Part shown: positions 6,047 to 13,819 of the stretch, piece by piece
Numbering within the stretch: position 1 is the first letter of the stretch
Layout: every line of letters begins with the position of its first letter
Source of the DNA: CAYRML01 sp964425485
GTDB taxonomy: Bacteria; Bacillota; Dehalobacteriia; UBA4068
Length of the DNA stretch: 16,620 bases
Assembly: GCA_964425485.1 (NCBI GenBank)
Contig: CAYRML010000030.1
Span: forward strand, 1 to 16,620
Direction of reading: 5' to 3'
Translations under genes and position numbers: made by a program
Notes under the pieces: model-generated
Database searches by the model: none
The model's input: only the letters and a program-made list of their open reading frames with translations
What the model was told of the DNA's origin: nothing

Positions 6047-8680
6047 ATGGATCGGATGTATACGAAAAAAATATTTACACAAGTACATAGCGATGCGGAA
6101 AAGCAGCCGCTTATACCGCAGGAATATCTGGATTTTGTCAATGATAATATTTCCGGTGGTGTAATTATTGTATTTGCTGATGCTGATTATTCTACTTATT
6201 TTATAAATGATACTATGCTGGAGATGCTGGGCTATACTCGTAATGAGTATTTTACCATTACTAAAGGAAAATATGTAAAATGTATACATCCCGATGATCT
6301 TGATGAAGTCATAATTGTTACGGATAAGGTTTTAAGCGACAAAGACATGTATTCTGTTTATTATCGTCTTTTGACCAAATCCGGTGATCTTATTTGGGTG
6401 AAAGATATAGCAAAAAAAATAGTTTTTGCCGATGGACAAAAGCTGCTTATTTGTCTTTGCATAGATATAACTAAAACTATAGAATTACAGGAAGCATTAA
6501 AGATACTGAATGATAGCTATGAATACATAACTTCCTCATTGCCTTGTGGTATTTGCAAGACTTTGGCGGATAAAGATATGACTATACTGTATGCCAATGA
6601 AGCTTATTATGATATTTTTGGCTATACCCCCCTGGAGGCTTATGCCGCCGGTTTTACCACAAGAGATTTTGTGATTTGTGAGGAGGATAAACAAAAGGCT
6701 CAGCAGGCAATGGATGAGGCGCTTAATCAGGGTAAACATGTTTGGGAAGTGGAATTACATGAGCGGCATAAATCCGGCAGGATACTTAATATCTGGTCAA
6801 AATGCAATTATATACCAGAGATAAACCAGATAATTTCTGTTACCCTTGATGTAAGTGAGCGTAAATACATGGAGGAGCAGATACGTATTCGGGAGGAAGA
6901 ATATCGAATTGTTATCATCCATTGTGATAAGTTGATTTTGCGTTATGATGCCCAAAAACGCAGTCTTATTCTACCGCAGGAGTCTATGGATCTTTTGGGG
7001 CTGCCAGCCGTGGTGGAGAATGTGCCTTATTCCCTGATTAAAGCTGATCTTGTTGCTGCCTCCAGCCAGGAAGAGTATATCCGATTTTATGAAAGTATGA
7101 TAGCTGGCCAGCCTAAAGGTTATTGTGTTGTTTGTTTAAAAAATGCAACCGGTAATTTTGCCTGGTATCGTTTGGATTATACAATGATCTATGATGAGAA
7201 AAAAAGTCCTTATCGTGCTATCATTTCATATGAAGATATTACGGAGCAGCGAGAAAAGGAAATGGCTTATGATAAGTGGCAACAAAGTTTCTCCATGCTG
7301 TCAGAAGAAAAAATAATCTATTATGAATTCAATCTGACACAGGAAGTATGCGAGTTGGAAAAGGGCGCTTTGGTCTATCATGTTTTGGATAAAGTGGTAA
7401 ATACGCCTACGGCTATTTTTGCTTATGTAGCGGAGCATTTTGTTTATCAGCCTGACAGAAGAAAATTTTTGGATTTTACTAATCGCGATCGTCTGTTGGC
7501 TTATTATTACAGTGGCATTACAGAAGATTCGTTAGAATTTTGCATTCAGAACGATGATGATCCTCCCCGGTGGCTGTGCGCTAATATCCAAATGGTTCAG
7601 TATCCTTATTCTCAGGATATTAAAGCCTATGTGTTATTTGAGGATATTGATAAACACAAACAGCAAGAACTAGCTATGCAGGCCCGTTTGTCGGAAGATT
7701 CGCTGACGGGCGCTATGAACCGTACGGCTTTTATCGAGCGGGTGAAAGAAATTCTGCAGCAAGACGGCGACGGACAGTATGCTTTTGTGATGCTGGATAT
7801 CGATTATTTTAAAAGTATAAATGATAACTTTGGCCATGTTTTTGGTGATGAGATACTTGTTAATGTGGTCAATGATCTAAGAAAGGCTTTGCGGGCTGAC
7901 GATCTTATTGGGCGTTTGGGCGGGGATGAATTCATGATATGCATGTGCAATATACCTTTTTATGCGGTGGAAAAAAGAGCCCAATTCCTTATCCACATGA
8001 TTGAAAGGAAGCTGTCTGATTATATTTCTGTTTCTGCTAGTATTGGCATTGCCCTTTACCCCTGTGACGGCAATACTTTCGAGGAACTTTATCTTCATGC
8101 CGATGTGGCATTATATAATGCTAAACAAAAAGGGCGCAATTGTTATGTTGTATATCAGCCTTATATGTCCAAAGAAACCTGGATTCCCAATAATACGCCC
8201 ATAATATATAATAATCAGGATGATTTGATAAATAGCAGCTTGGCAGAGGATATTGCCGACCAAAAGTGCAAAATTTTAGAAAAGTTAAAAGAAGATGAGC
8301 GGTATCGCATTATTATGGAATTTTCCGACGCGGTAATCATAGATCAAGATTTAAGAACGGGTGCTTTTTTTGCCGGTCACAATTTTGCTGAATATCTTCT
8401 GACAGAAGATGACATATCCGAGATAATAGAAGGCTCTTATAACGGCGACGCCATATATATAGATGATAGAAAATGTTTTACCGAAGCTTTGCTAAATCCG
8501 ATTATTGCCGGAGAAAGGAAAGCGGATATTGTTGTGCGCTTGCAAAAAACCGATGGCCATTATCAATGGAACCGCGTCTTGGTTGTATGCATGCATGATC
8601 GGGCCGATAGATTAGAGAGAGTTATCTTTATGATTAGTCCGGTTGATAATATCCGGGAACAAGTATTCAGCAATCAATAA
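6047..8680 (+). CDS. Multi-PAS diguanylate cyclase (877 aa)
   Basis: The protein probably makes cyclic di-GMP from two GTP in response to a signal read by PAS domains. PAS-like segments lie at about 28-145, 155-275, 285-402 and, weaker, 415-540. A GGDEF domain at about 548-712 follows, with an intact GGDEF motif at 625-629, metal-binding D584 in MLDIDYF, and an I-site R616-x-x-D619 five residues before GGDEF, so product inhibition is expected. After it comes a further PAS-like segment (about 740-870), unusual because the GGDEF domain is normally C-terminal. No transmembrane segment or signal peptide is visible, so it is cytoplasmic. The start has AGGGGG eight bases upstream. It stands alone, with no EAL, PilZ or HD-GYP partner nearby. 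Confidence 0.93.
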   Translation: MDRMYTKKIFTQVHSDAEKQPLIPQEYLDFVNDNISGGVIIVFADADYSTYFINDTMLEMLGYTRNEYFTITKGKYVKCIHPDDLDEVIIVTDKVLSDKDMYSVYYRLLTKSGDLIWVKDIAKKIVFADGQKLLICLCIDITKTIELQEALKILNDSYEYITSSLPCGICKTLADKDMTILYANEAYYDIFGYTPLEAYAAGFTTRDFVICEEDKQKAQQAMDEALNQGKHVWEVELHERHKSGRILNIWSKCNYIPEINQIISVTLDVSERKYMEEQIRIREEEYRIVIIHCDKLILRYDAQKRSLILPQESMDLLGLPAVVENVPYSLIKADLVAASSQEEYIRFYESMIAGQPKGYCVVCLKNATGNFAWYRLDYTMIYDEKKSPYRAIISYEDITEQREKEMAYDKWQQSFSMLSEEKIIYYEFNLTQEVCELEKGALVYHVLDKVVNTPTAIFAYVAEHFVYQPDRRKFLDFTNRDRLLAYYYSGITEDSLEFCIQNDDDPPRWLCANIQMVQYPYSQDIKAYVLFEDIDKHKQQELAMQARLSEDSLTGAMNRTAFIERVKEILQQDGDGQYAFVMLDIDYFKSINDNFGHVFGDEILVNVVNDLRKALRADDLIGRLGGDEFMICMCNIPFYAVEKRAQFLIHMIERKLSDYISVSASIGIALYPCDGNTFEELYLHADVALYNAKQKGRNCYVVYQPYMSKETWIPNNTPIIYNNQDDLINSSLAEDIADQKCKILEKLKEDERYRIIMEFSDAVIIDQDLRTGAFFAGHNFAEYLLTEDDISEIIEGSYNGDAIYIDDRKCFTEALLNPIIAGERKADIVVRLQKTDGHYQWNRVLVVCMHDRADRLERVIFMISPVDNIREQVFSNQ

Positions 8681-9128
8681 ATTAGGTTGCCATAAGCCGA
8701 TAGGGATGGGCCCCTCCCTGGGTATCAAGTGGTTATTACAAGTATTGCTTAAAGTATTGCTATAGAGAAAAATTAAGTTCCGGCTGCTGTCTTGGCTCCG
8801 GGATTACTTTTTATTTGCATATGGACAATACACATTTTTACAAATTATTATATTTAATACAAAAATATGTTGCTTTTAGAAAAAGAGACTAATATAATAT
8901 AGTAGTTGAGGATTAATATATCTTCAATAAGATAATATTCTTTTTGTTCCATAATAATTATGTTTATTTTTTGAGGTATATGATAGGAGGTGTGAGTTTT
9001 TAATTTACCTTAATGTTCAGTGATACGAAATTCTGCTGGATTGAACATAAGGCAGATAGCCCGCTCAGATTTTTGCTATCATAATTAATTTTAGTACAAG
9101 TTTAAATAAGATGTTGTAAAGGAGGAAA
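8681..9128 (+). other. Intergenic region and long hppA leader
   Basis: No gene is seen. Near the left end is a GC-rich hairpin AGGGA...TCCCT without a T-run, then AAGTATTGCT repeated at 8740-8749 and 8752-8761. After the promoter at 8870-8898 the leader is about 220 nt. It contains an AU-rich hairpin, an AGGAGG (8985-8990) with no worthwhile frame behind it, a GTTCA...TGAAC stem (from about 9013) and a GATAGC...GCTATC stem before the hppA ribosome binding site. I match it to no known riboswitch. Confidence 0.4.
8870..8898 (+). promoter_or_regulatory. Promoter of hppA
   Basis: TTGCTT (8870-8875), a 17-base spacer and a perfect TATAAT (8893-8898). The predicted start is near 8905. Confidence 0.6.
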
Positions 9129-11099
9129 ATGATTCAAATGGATTTGATTGCAGTGATCATTGCCGGTGTATTAGCACTTATTTTTGCACTTATCTTTACC
9201 AAATGGGTTTTGGGAAGAGATGCCGGTACTGACAAAATGAAAGAGATTTCCAAAGCGATCCAAGAGGGTGCTATGGCCTTTTTGAATCGCCAATACAAAA
9301 CCTTGATCCCATTTGTCATTATTATTTTTGTGGTATTATGGCTGGTCAAAGGTTCACCATCCGCTATTTCCTTTGCAGCCGGCGCTGTGCTTTCTGCCGT
9401 TGCCGGCTATATTGGTATGTATATAGCTACCAGAGCTAATGCTCGCACCACACATGCTGCCCGTACCGGCCTTAACGCCGCCCTGGGCGTTTCCTTCCGC
9501 GGCGGCGCGGTTATGGGACTGTCTGTTGTTGGTTTGGGTATACTGGGTGTTACCTTCTTATATTTGGCCTATGGCGATATTGTTATGATCAACAGTTTCG
9601 CTTTCGGCGCCAGCTTGATCGCATTATTTGCCCGTATCGGCGGTGGTATCTTTACCAAAGCTGCCGACGTCGGCGCCGACTTGGTCGGTAAGGTTGAAGC
9701 CGGCATTCCGGAAGACGACCCGCGTAACCCTGCCGTTATTGCCGACAATGTCGGTGACAATGTTGGCGACACTGCAGGTATGGGTGCCGACTTGTTCGAA
9801 TCCTTTGCCGCGTCCACTATTGCTACTATGGTCATCGGTGTTTATACCTATGGTGTTACCGGTGCTGTTTTCCCCTTGCTGGTCGGTGGTGCCGGTATCA
9901 TCGCGACGATCATTGGCTGCTTCTTCGTCCGTACGGGTGCAGGGGCCAATCCGCAGATGGCTTTGAATAAGGGTCTGTGGGGTACCAATATCATCACTGC
10001 GATTGTCACTTTAGTGCTGGCTTTGAATATGTTCCCGGAAAATGGGTTGAAATTATTCTTTGCTGTTTTGATGGGCATAATTGCTAATATTCTCATCGGT
10101 CTTCTTACCGAATATTATACCTCTAACACCAAAAAGCCCACACAAAAGATTGCCAAAGCTTCTCAAACGGGTGCGGCAACCAATATCATCAGCGGCCTGG
10201 CCGTTGGCCTGGGCTCTACCATGCTGCCAGTAATCGTTATCGTCGGCGCTACTTTGGCCGCTTATGCTTTTGGCGGCGTTTTTGGTATCGCTATGGCTGC
10301 TGTTGGTATGCTTTCCACAGCCGGCATGATCGTTTCTATCGACTCCTTCGGTCCTATTGCCGACAATGCCGGCGGTATTGCAGAAATGGCCGAATTGGAT
10401 CCCTCGGTGCGTGAAATTACCGATAAATTAGACTCCGTTGGTAATACTACCGCTGCCGTAGCCAAAGGTTTTGCCATCGGTTCCGCAGCTCTGACGGCGC
10501 TGGCTCTCTTTAACGCCTTCAGTCAAGAAGCGGGGCTGGCAAATATCGATATTCTTAACCCGGCAGTTATGGCCGGAGTCCTGATTGGCGGTGCGGTACC
10601 TTTCCTCTATTGTGCCTTTGCTATGGATGCGGTTGGTAAAGCTGCCTTCGATATGATCGGTGAAGTTCGTCGTCAATTCAGGGAAATCCCTGGACTTTTG
10701 GAAGGCAAAGCCAAACCCGATTATGCCAAATGCGTTGATATCAGCACCCGTGCCGCTATCAAACAAATGATTGCACCCGGCATCCTGGCCGTTGGTTCTC
10801 CTTTGGCAGTTGCTTTCATCCTTGGTAAATATGCCATGGGTGGCATGTTGGCCGGCGTTACGGTCAGTGGTCTGATGCTGGCCATTTTTATGGCTAACTC
10901 TGGCGGTGCCTGGGACAATGCCAAAAAATATATTGAATCCGGTCATTTGGGTGGCAAAGGCAGCGAAACACATAAAGCTGCCGTTGTTGGCGATACTGTC
11001 GGTGACCCCTTCAAAGATACGGCCGGCCCATCCATCAATGCCCTGATTAAAGTTATGGGTACTATTGCTTTGATTATTGCTCCTTTACTTGTTAGATAA
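9129..11099 (+). CDS. hppA: K+-dependent membrane-bound pyrophosphatase (ion pump)
   Basis: HppA hydrolyses pyrophosphate and pumps H+ or Na+ across the cytoplasmic membrane, recovering energy from biosynthetic by-product PPi. The 656-residue length and about 16 hydrophobic segments are typical. The substrate-binding signature DVGADLVGKVE with following DNVGDNVGDTAGMGADLFES lies at about 178-230, and the C-terminal GDTVGDPFKDTAGPS signature near 620. The GNTTAA motif (438-443) has alanine at the position where K+-independent enzymes have lysine, so K+ dependence is expected. Whether Na+ or H+ is pumped I cannot tell. AAAGGAGG stands four bases before the first ATG and thirteen before the in-frame ATG at 9138, so either could be the start. 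It is a single-gene transcript with its own promoter and terminator. Confidence 0.97.
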   Translation: MIQMDLIAVIIAGVLALIFALIFTKWVLGRDAGTDKMKEISKAIQEGAMAFLNRQYKTLIPFVIIIFVVLWLVKGSPSAISFAAGAVLSAVAGYIGMYIATRANARTTHAARTGLNAALGVSFRGGAVMGLSVVGLGILGVTFLYLAYGDIVMINSFAFGASLIALFARIGGGIFTKAADVGADLVGKVEAGIPEDDPRNPAVIADNVGDNVGDTAGMGADLFESFAASTIATMVIGVYTYGVTGAVFPLLVGGAGIIATIIGCFFVRTGAGANPQMALNKGLWGTNIITAIVTLVLALNMFPENGLKLFFAVLMGIIANILIGLLTEYYTSNTKKPTQKIAKASQTGAATNIISGLAVGLGSTMLPVIVIVGATLAAYAFGGVFGIAMAAVGMLSTAGMIVSIDSFGPIADNAGGIAEMAELDPSVREITDKLDSVGNTTAAVAKGFAIGSAALTALALFNAFSQEAGLANIDILNPAVMAGVLIGGAVPFLYCAFAMDAVGKAAFDMIGEVRRQFREIPGLLEGKAKPDYAKCVDISTRAAIKQMIAPGILAVGSPLAVAFILGKYAMGGMLAGVTVSGLMLAIFMANSGGAWDNAKKYIESGHLGGKGSETHKAAVVGDTVGDPFKDTAGPSINALIKVMGTIALIIAPLLVR

Positions 11100-11108
11100 A
11101 TTATAATT

Positions 11109-11149
11109 AAAAAAAAGCCGCAAGCTTAAAAGCTTGCGGCTTTTTTTAT
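11109..11149. terminator. Bidirectional terminator shared by hppA and modC
   Basis: A near-perfect stem AAAAGCCGCAAGCTT/AAGCTTGCGGCTTTTT with T-runs on both strands. It lies between the convergent hppA and modC stops. Confidence 0.95.
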
Positions 11150-11152
11150 ATT

Positions 11153-12208
11153 CTATTTTAACAGTAAATATTTTTGCGGCGGTATATAGGCAAAAAGTTG
11201 TCCCTTATTATCAGCGGCCAAGGCCTGTTCAGCGTCAGCTCTGTCTACTGAACAGAGCAAAGGGCTGCTTTCTGTTATTCCCTTTTTGCCTAAATAGAGG
11301 ATGGCGCCGGCCGGATAATATTGCAGATCCTGTATGCTGACGGCAACGCTGTCCTTGGTCTCGGCATAAGAAAGCTTGATGTCTGTTTCCCGGACAGCTA
11401 TATATTTATAGGAAGAATCATGAATATAATCGGGCGGCAGCTCTATCTGCCATTGCGCGGCTAACAGACGGCCGTCATCTTGTTTGATCAGGGGGGAAAT
11501 ATTGCGGCATCCTATCAATTTTGCCCCTTCCATGGTGCTGGGCCTACGAAAAATATCATCTGTATTGCCGATCTCGGCAATAGCGCCGTCTGCCATAATC
11601 GCCGTGCGCTGACAATATTTGTAGACCTCTTCTATGCTATGTGATACGTATAAAACCGAGCCTTTAAAAGCATTCAAGGTGGATGAGAATTCTTTGCTGA
11701 TGGCATAGCGCAGATTTGTATCGAGAGCAGAGAAGGGCTCGTCTAGCATCAGTATATTGGGTTGCTTGGCCATCATGCGGGCTAAGGCCACACGCTGTTG
11801 CTGGCCACCTGACAGTTGCCCGGGACGGCGCTCCAGCAGCTCCTGCAATTGCAGCAAATCAACATAAGATTGAACTCTTCTTTGCTTTTCCGCAGTATCG
11901 GCCATGATGCCGATGCTGATATTTTCATAAACCGTCATATTGGGGAATAGGGCATAGTTCTGAAACATCAGGCCCACATTTCTTTTTTGAGGAGAAAGGT
12001 TGATTTTTTTTTGCGAATCGAAAAGCCTGACGCCATTGAGAATAATTTGTCCCTGATCCGGTTTTTCCACACCGGCGATACAGCGTAAAGTCATGCTTTT
12101 GCCGCTGCCGGAGCTGCCCAGTATGCCCAATATTTCATCGGCTGCTTCCAGTTGTATCTGCAAACAAAAGCTGCCCAGATCCTTTTTTATGTCAACATAA
12201 ATGCTCAT
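11153..12208 (-). CDS. modC: Molybdate ABC transporter ATP-binding protein ModC
   Basis: ModC hydrolyses ATP to drive molybdate import through ModB. In the 351-residue product Walker A is GSSGSGKS (31-38), the Q-loop is Q83, the signature LSGGQ is 132-136, Walker B with D156-E157 is ILMLDEP, and the H-loop histidine is H190. The C-terminal 100 or so residues look like a divergent TOBE/Mop regulatory domain. I start at 12208, where the ATG overlaps the modB stop by ATGA and AGAGGAA lies upstream; the frame extends to 12304 but that would read back into modB. The four-base overlap points to translational coupling. It is the last gene of the operon. Tungstate or sulfate transport is possible from the ATPase alone, but ModA and ModB support molybdate. 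Confidence 0.92.
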   Translation of the reverse strand: MSIYVDIKKDLGSFCLQIQLEAADEILGILGSSGSGKSMTLRCIAGVEKPDQGQIILNGVRLFDSQKKINLSPQKRNVGLMFQNYALFPNMTVYENISIGIMADTAEKQRRVQSYVDLLQLQELLERRPGQLSGGQQQRVALARMMAKQPNILMLDEPFSALDTNLRYAISKEFSSTLNAFKGSVLYVSHSIEEVYKYCQRTAIMADGAIAEIGNTDDIFRRPSTMEGAKLIGCRNISPLIKQDDGRLLAAQWQIELPPDYIHDSSYKYIAVRETDIKLSYAETKDSVAVSIQDLQYYPAGAILYLGKKGITESSPLLCSVDRADAEQALAADNKGQLFAYIPPQKYLLLK

Positions 12209-12888
12209 GATATATTCCTCTTGAAAAGACTTTTTTCCCTTTTGCCCCAAAAATTCATCAATCCGAGGGCCATGCAGGAAATACAGATGATGATCATGAC
12301 CCAAATAGCGGCTATATCCATTTTGCCGGCTGCTGTGGAAAAGTAAATCGCCAAAGGTATGGTCTGAGTGACTTTAGGAATATTGCCGGCTATCATCAAG
12401 GTGGCGCCGAATTCGCCCAAGGCTCTGGCAAAAGCTAAAATCAGGCCGGCAGCTATGCCCGGCCAGGCTTGGGGGATAGCGATGCGTAAGAATATTTTAA
12501 ATTCGGAAAGGCCCAGCGTGCGACCGGCCCAAATCAGATTGCTGTCCACTTGCTCGAGAGCGCCTCTGGCAGCCCGGTACATTAGAGGGAAAGAGACGAC
12601 CACAGCCGCAATCAGCGTTGCTTGCCAGGTGAAGATCACGGAGATACCGATGGATTCCAAAAAAGTGCCAATAGGGCTGTTTTTGCCGAAAAATATCAAC
12701 AGTAAAAAGCCCACTACGGTGGGCGGCAAAACCAAAGGCAGCGTGAATAGAACATCCAGTATCCAGGAAAGTTTATTATGGACATTAAGTAACAAGCGTG
12801 CAATAACCACGCCGGCAATAAAGACGATAATGCTGGCAACTATGGATGTTTTTATGGAGATTAACAGCGGAGAAAAATCAAATTCCAT
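12205..12888 (-). CDS. modB: Molybdate ABC transporter permease ModB
   Basis: This 227-residue inner-membrane permease has about five hydrophobic segments. The LPPTVVGFLLL stretch (about 54-64) is characteristic of ModB, and the cytoplasmic coupling loop runs through GRTLGLSEFKIFLRIAIPQAWPGI, where ModC docks. The ALGEFGATLMIAGNIP block is also typical of ModB/CysT permeases. AGGAG precedes the ATG at 12888. modC overlaps its stop by four bases, and an intergenic hairpin separates it from modA upstream. Confidence 0.95.
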   Translation of the reverse strand: MEFDFSPLLISIKTSIVASIIVFIAGVVIARLLLNVHNKLSWILDVLFTLPLVLPPTVVGFLLLIFFGKNSPIGTFLESIGISVIFTWQATLIAAVVVSFPLMYRAARGALEQVDSNLIWAGRTLGLSEFKIFLRIAIPQAWPGIAAGLILAFARALGEFGATLMIAGNIPKVTQTIPLAIYFSTAAGKMDIAAIWVMIIICISCMALGLMNFWGKREKSLFKRNIS

Positions 12889-12900
12889 AGGTTAGCTCCT

Positions 12901-12940
12901 AATAAAAGAAGGGGATACCAATGAAAATTGATATCCCCTT
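12901..12940 (-). terminator. Intra-operon hairpin between modA and modB
   Basis: On the minus strand AAGGGGATA-T-CAAT pairs with ATTG-G-TATCCCCTT around a TTTC loop, then CTTTTATT follows. The T-run is interrupted, so it probably acts as a leaky terminator or an mRNA-end stabiliser, giving more ModA than ModBC. Confidence 0.65.
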
Positions 12941-12958
12941 GTCGATACTAGCAATTGT

Positions 12959-13765
12959 TTAGAACACATGGGTAAAGCCATAATTAGTGAAGATTTCTTT
13001 GGCGGTGTCGGTGAAAAGAAAATCTTCAAAATATTGAGCGGCTTCTTGATTGGCGCTGGCTTTAACAATGCCGACAGGATAAACGATGGGGTCATGAGAA
13101 TCCGCCGGAGCAGTAGCCACGACAGTGACTTTATCGCTGATCAAGGCATCGGTGGAATAAACGATACCGGCGTCAACATTACCGGTTTCTACCCAAGAGA
13201 GAACTTCTTTAACATCTTTGGCATAGACCAATTTGTCGGCTAAAGTATCCGTCAGGCCCAAAGTTTCAAAAACTTGAGCAGTGTATTGACCAACCGGTAC
13301 GCTGTCCGGTTCGCCCACACCGATTTTGCCGATGCTGTCAGCGGATAATTCTTCAAAGGAGGCAATAGTCGCGCCATTTACAGGAGTGATAAGTACCACA
13401 GTGTTTTGCAGAATATCCTTGACGGAATCATCGACCATCAAACCGGCATCGGACAAGGCAGTCATTTGCTTTTTACCGGCGGAGAAAAAGATGTCGGCAG
13501 GAGCGCCCTGTTCAATCTGTTGTTGCAGCGAGCCGGAAGAGGCAAAGTTATAGGTGACGGCTATGTTGGGATATTGGGCATTGAAAGCTGTAGCCATTTC
13601 TTCCAGACAGTCGGTGAGGCTGGCAGCGGCGGAAACAGTGATTTCGCCCGTAAATTCATTAACGGTAGTTTCGGGGGTTGAATTTGCCTGCTCATTGTTG
13701 CCACAACCAGCAAAAACAAAGAGCATCAATACCAGAGCAACGGAAATGGCAAGTATCTTTTTCAT
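12959..13765 (-). CDS. modA: Molybdate-binding lipoprotein ModA
   Basis: ModA captures molybdate outside the membrane and hands it to ModBC. The N-terminus is a lipoprotein signal peptide: MKK, a hydrophobic stretch, and lipobox FAGC with C21 as the lipidated residue. The mature protein begins with a low-complexity linker and then ITVSAAASLTDCLEEMA, FASSGSLQQQIEQGAPADIFFSA and DAGIVYSTDA, the usual ModA ligand-site regions including the anion-contacting Ser residues. At 268 residues it is of normal length. GAGG stands eight bases before the ATG. The MoeA-like gene lies 54 bases upstream on the same strand. Confidence 0.95.
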   Translation of the reverse strand: MKKILAISVALVLMLFVFAGCGNNEQANSTPETTVNEFTGEITVSAAASLTDCLEEMATAFNAQYPNIAVTYNFASSGSLQQQIEQGAPADIFFSAGKKQMTALSDAGLMVDDSVKDILQNTVVLITPVNGATIASFEELSADSIGKIGVGEPDSVPVGQYTAQVFETLGLTDTLADKLVYAKDVKEVLSWVETGNVDAGIVYSTDALISDKVTVVATAPADSHDPIVYPVGIVKASANQEAAQYFEDFLFTDTAKEIFTNYGFTHVF

Positions 13766-13791
13766 AAAAATTTCCTCACTTTTCGTATTTT

Positions 13792-13815
13792 TATATAAAT
13801 AAATTTATTTATATA
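13792..13815. promoter_or_regulatory. 24-bp perfect AT palindrome upstream of modA
   Basis: TATATAAATAAA is followed directly by its exact reverse complement, TTTATTTATATA. It lies between the stop of the MoeA-like gene and the modA ribosome binding site. It could be a regulator-binding site; ModE-type sites also carry TATAT/ATATA arms, though the match is loose. In RNA it could form an AU hairpin, but no T-run follows. Confidence 0.4.
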
Positions 13816-13819
13816 GGCA

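Noticed and set aside
5912..6289. Minus-strand frame ending ...ADIIYIEIGCLMANKYI, and the plus-strand frame at 5925-6164 over the same DNA
   Set aside because: The C-terminal part looks protein-like, but most of both frames overlaps the start of the diguanylate cyclase gene in other frames, and neither has a ribosome binding site. A small gene remnant is possible but not supported.
5932..9056. Decamer CATAAGGCAG shared by the leaders of the diguanylate cyclase and hppA genes
   Set aside because: Many shared decamers are expected by chance in a window this long, and the flanks do not align.
10428..10973. Minus-strand frame of 181 codons inside hppA
   Set aside because: It is antisense to a strongly conserved gene and is an expected by-product of its codon usage; no start signals.
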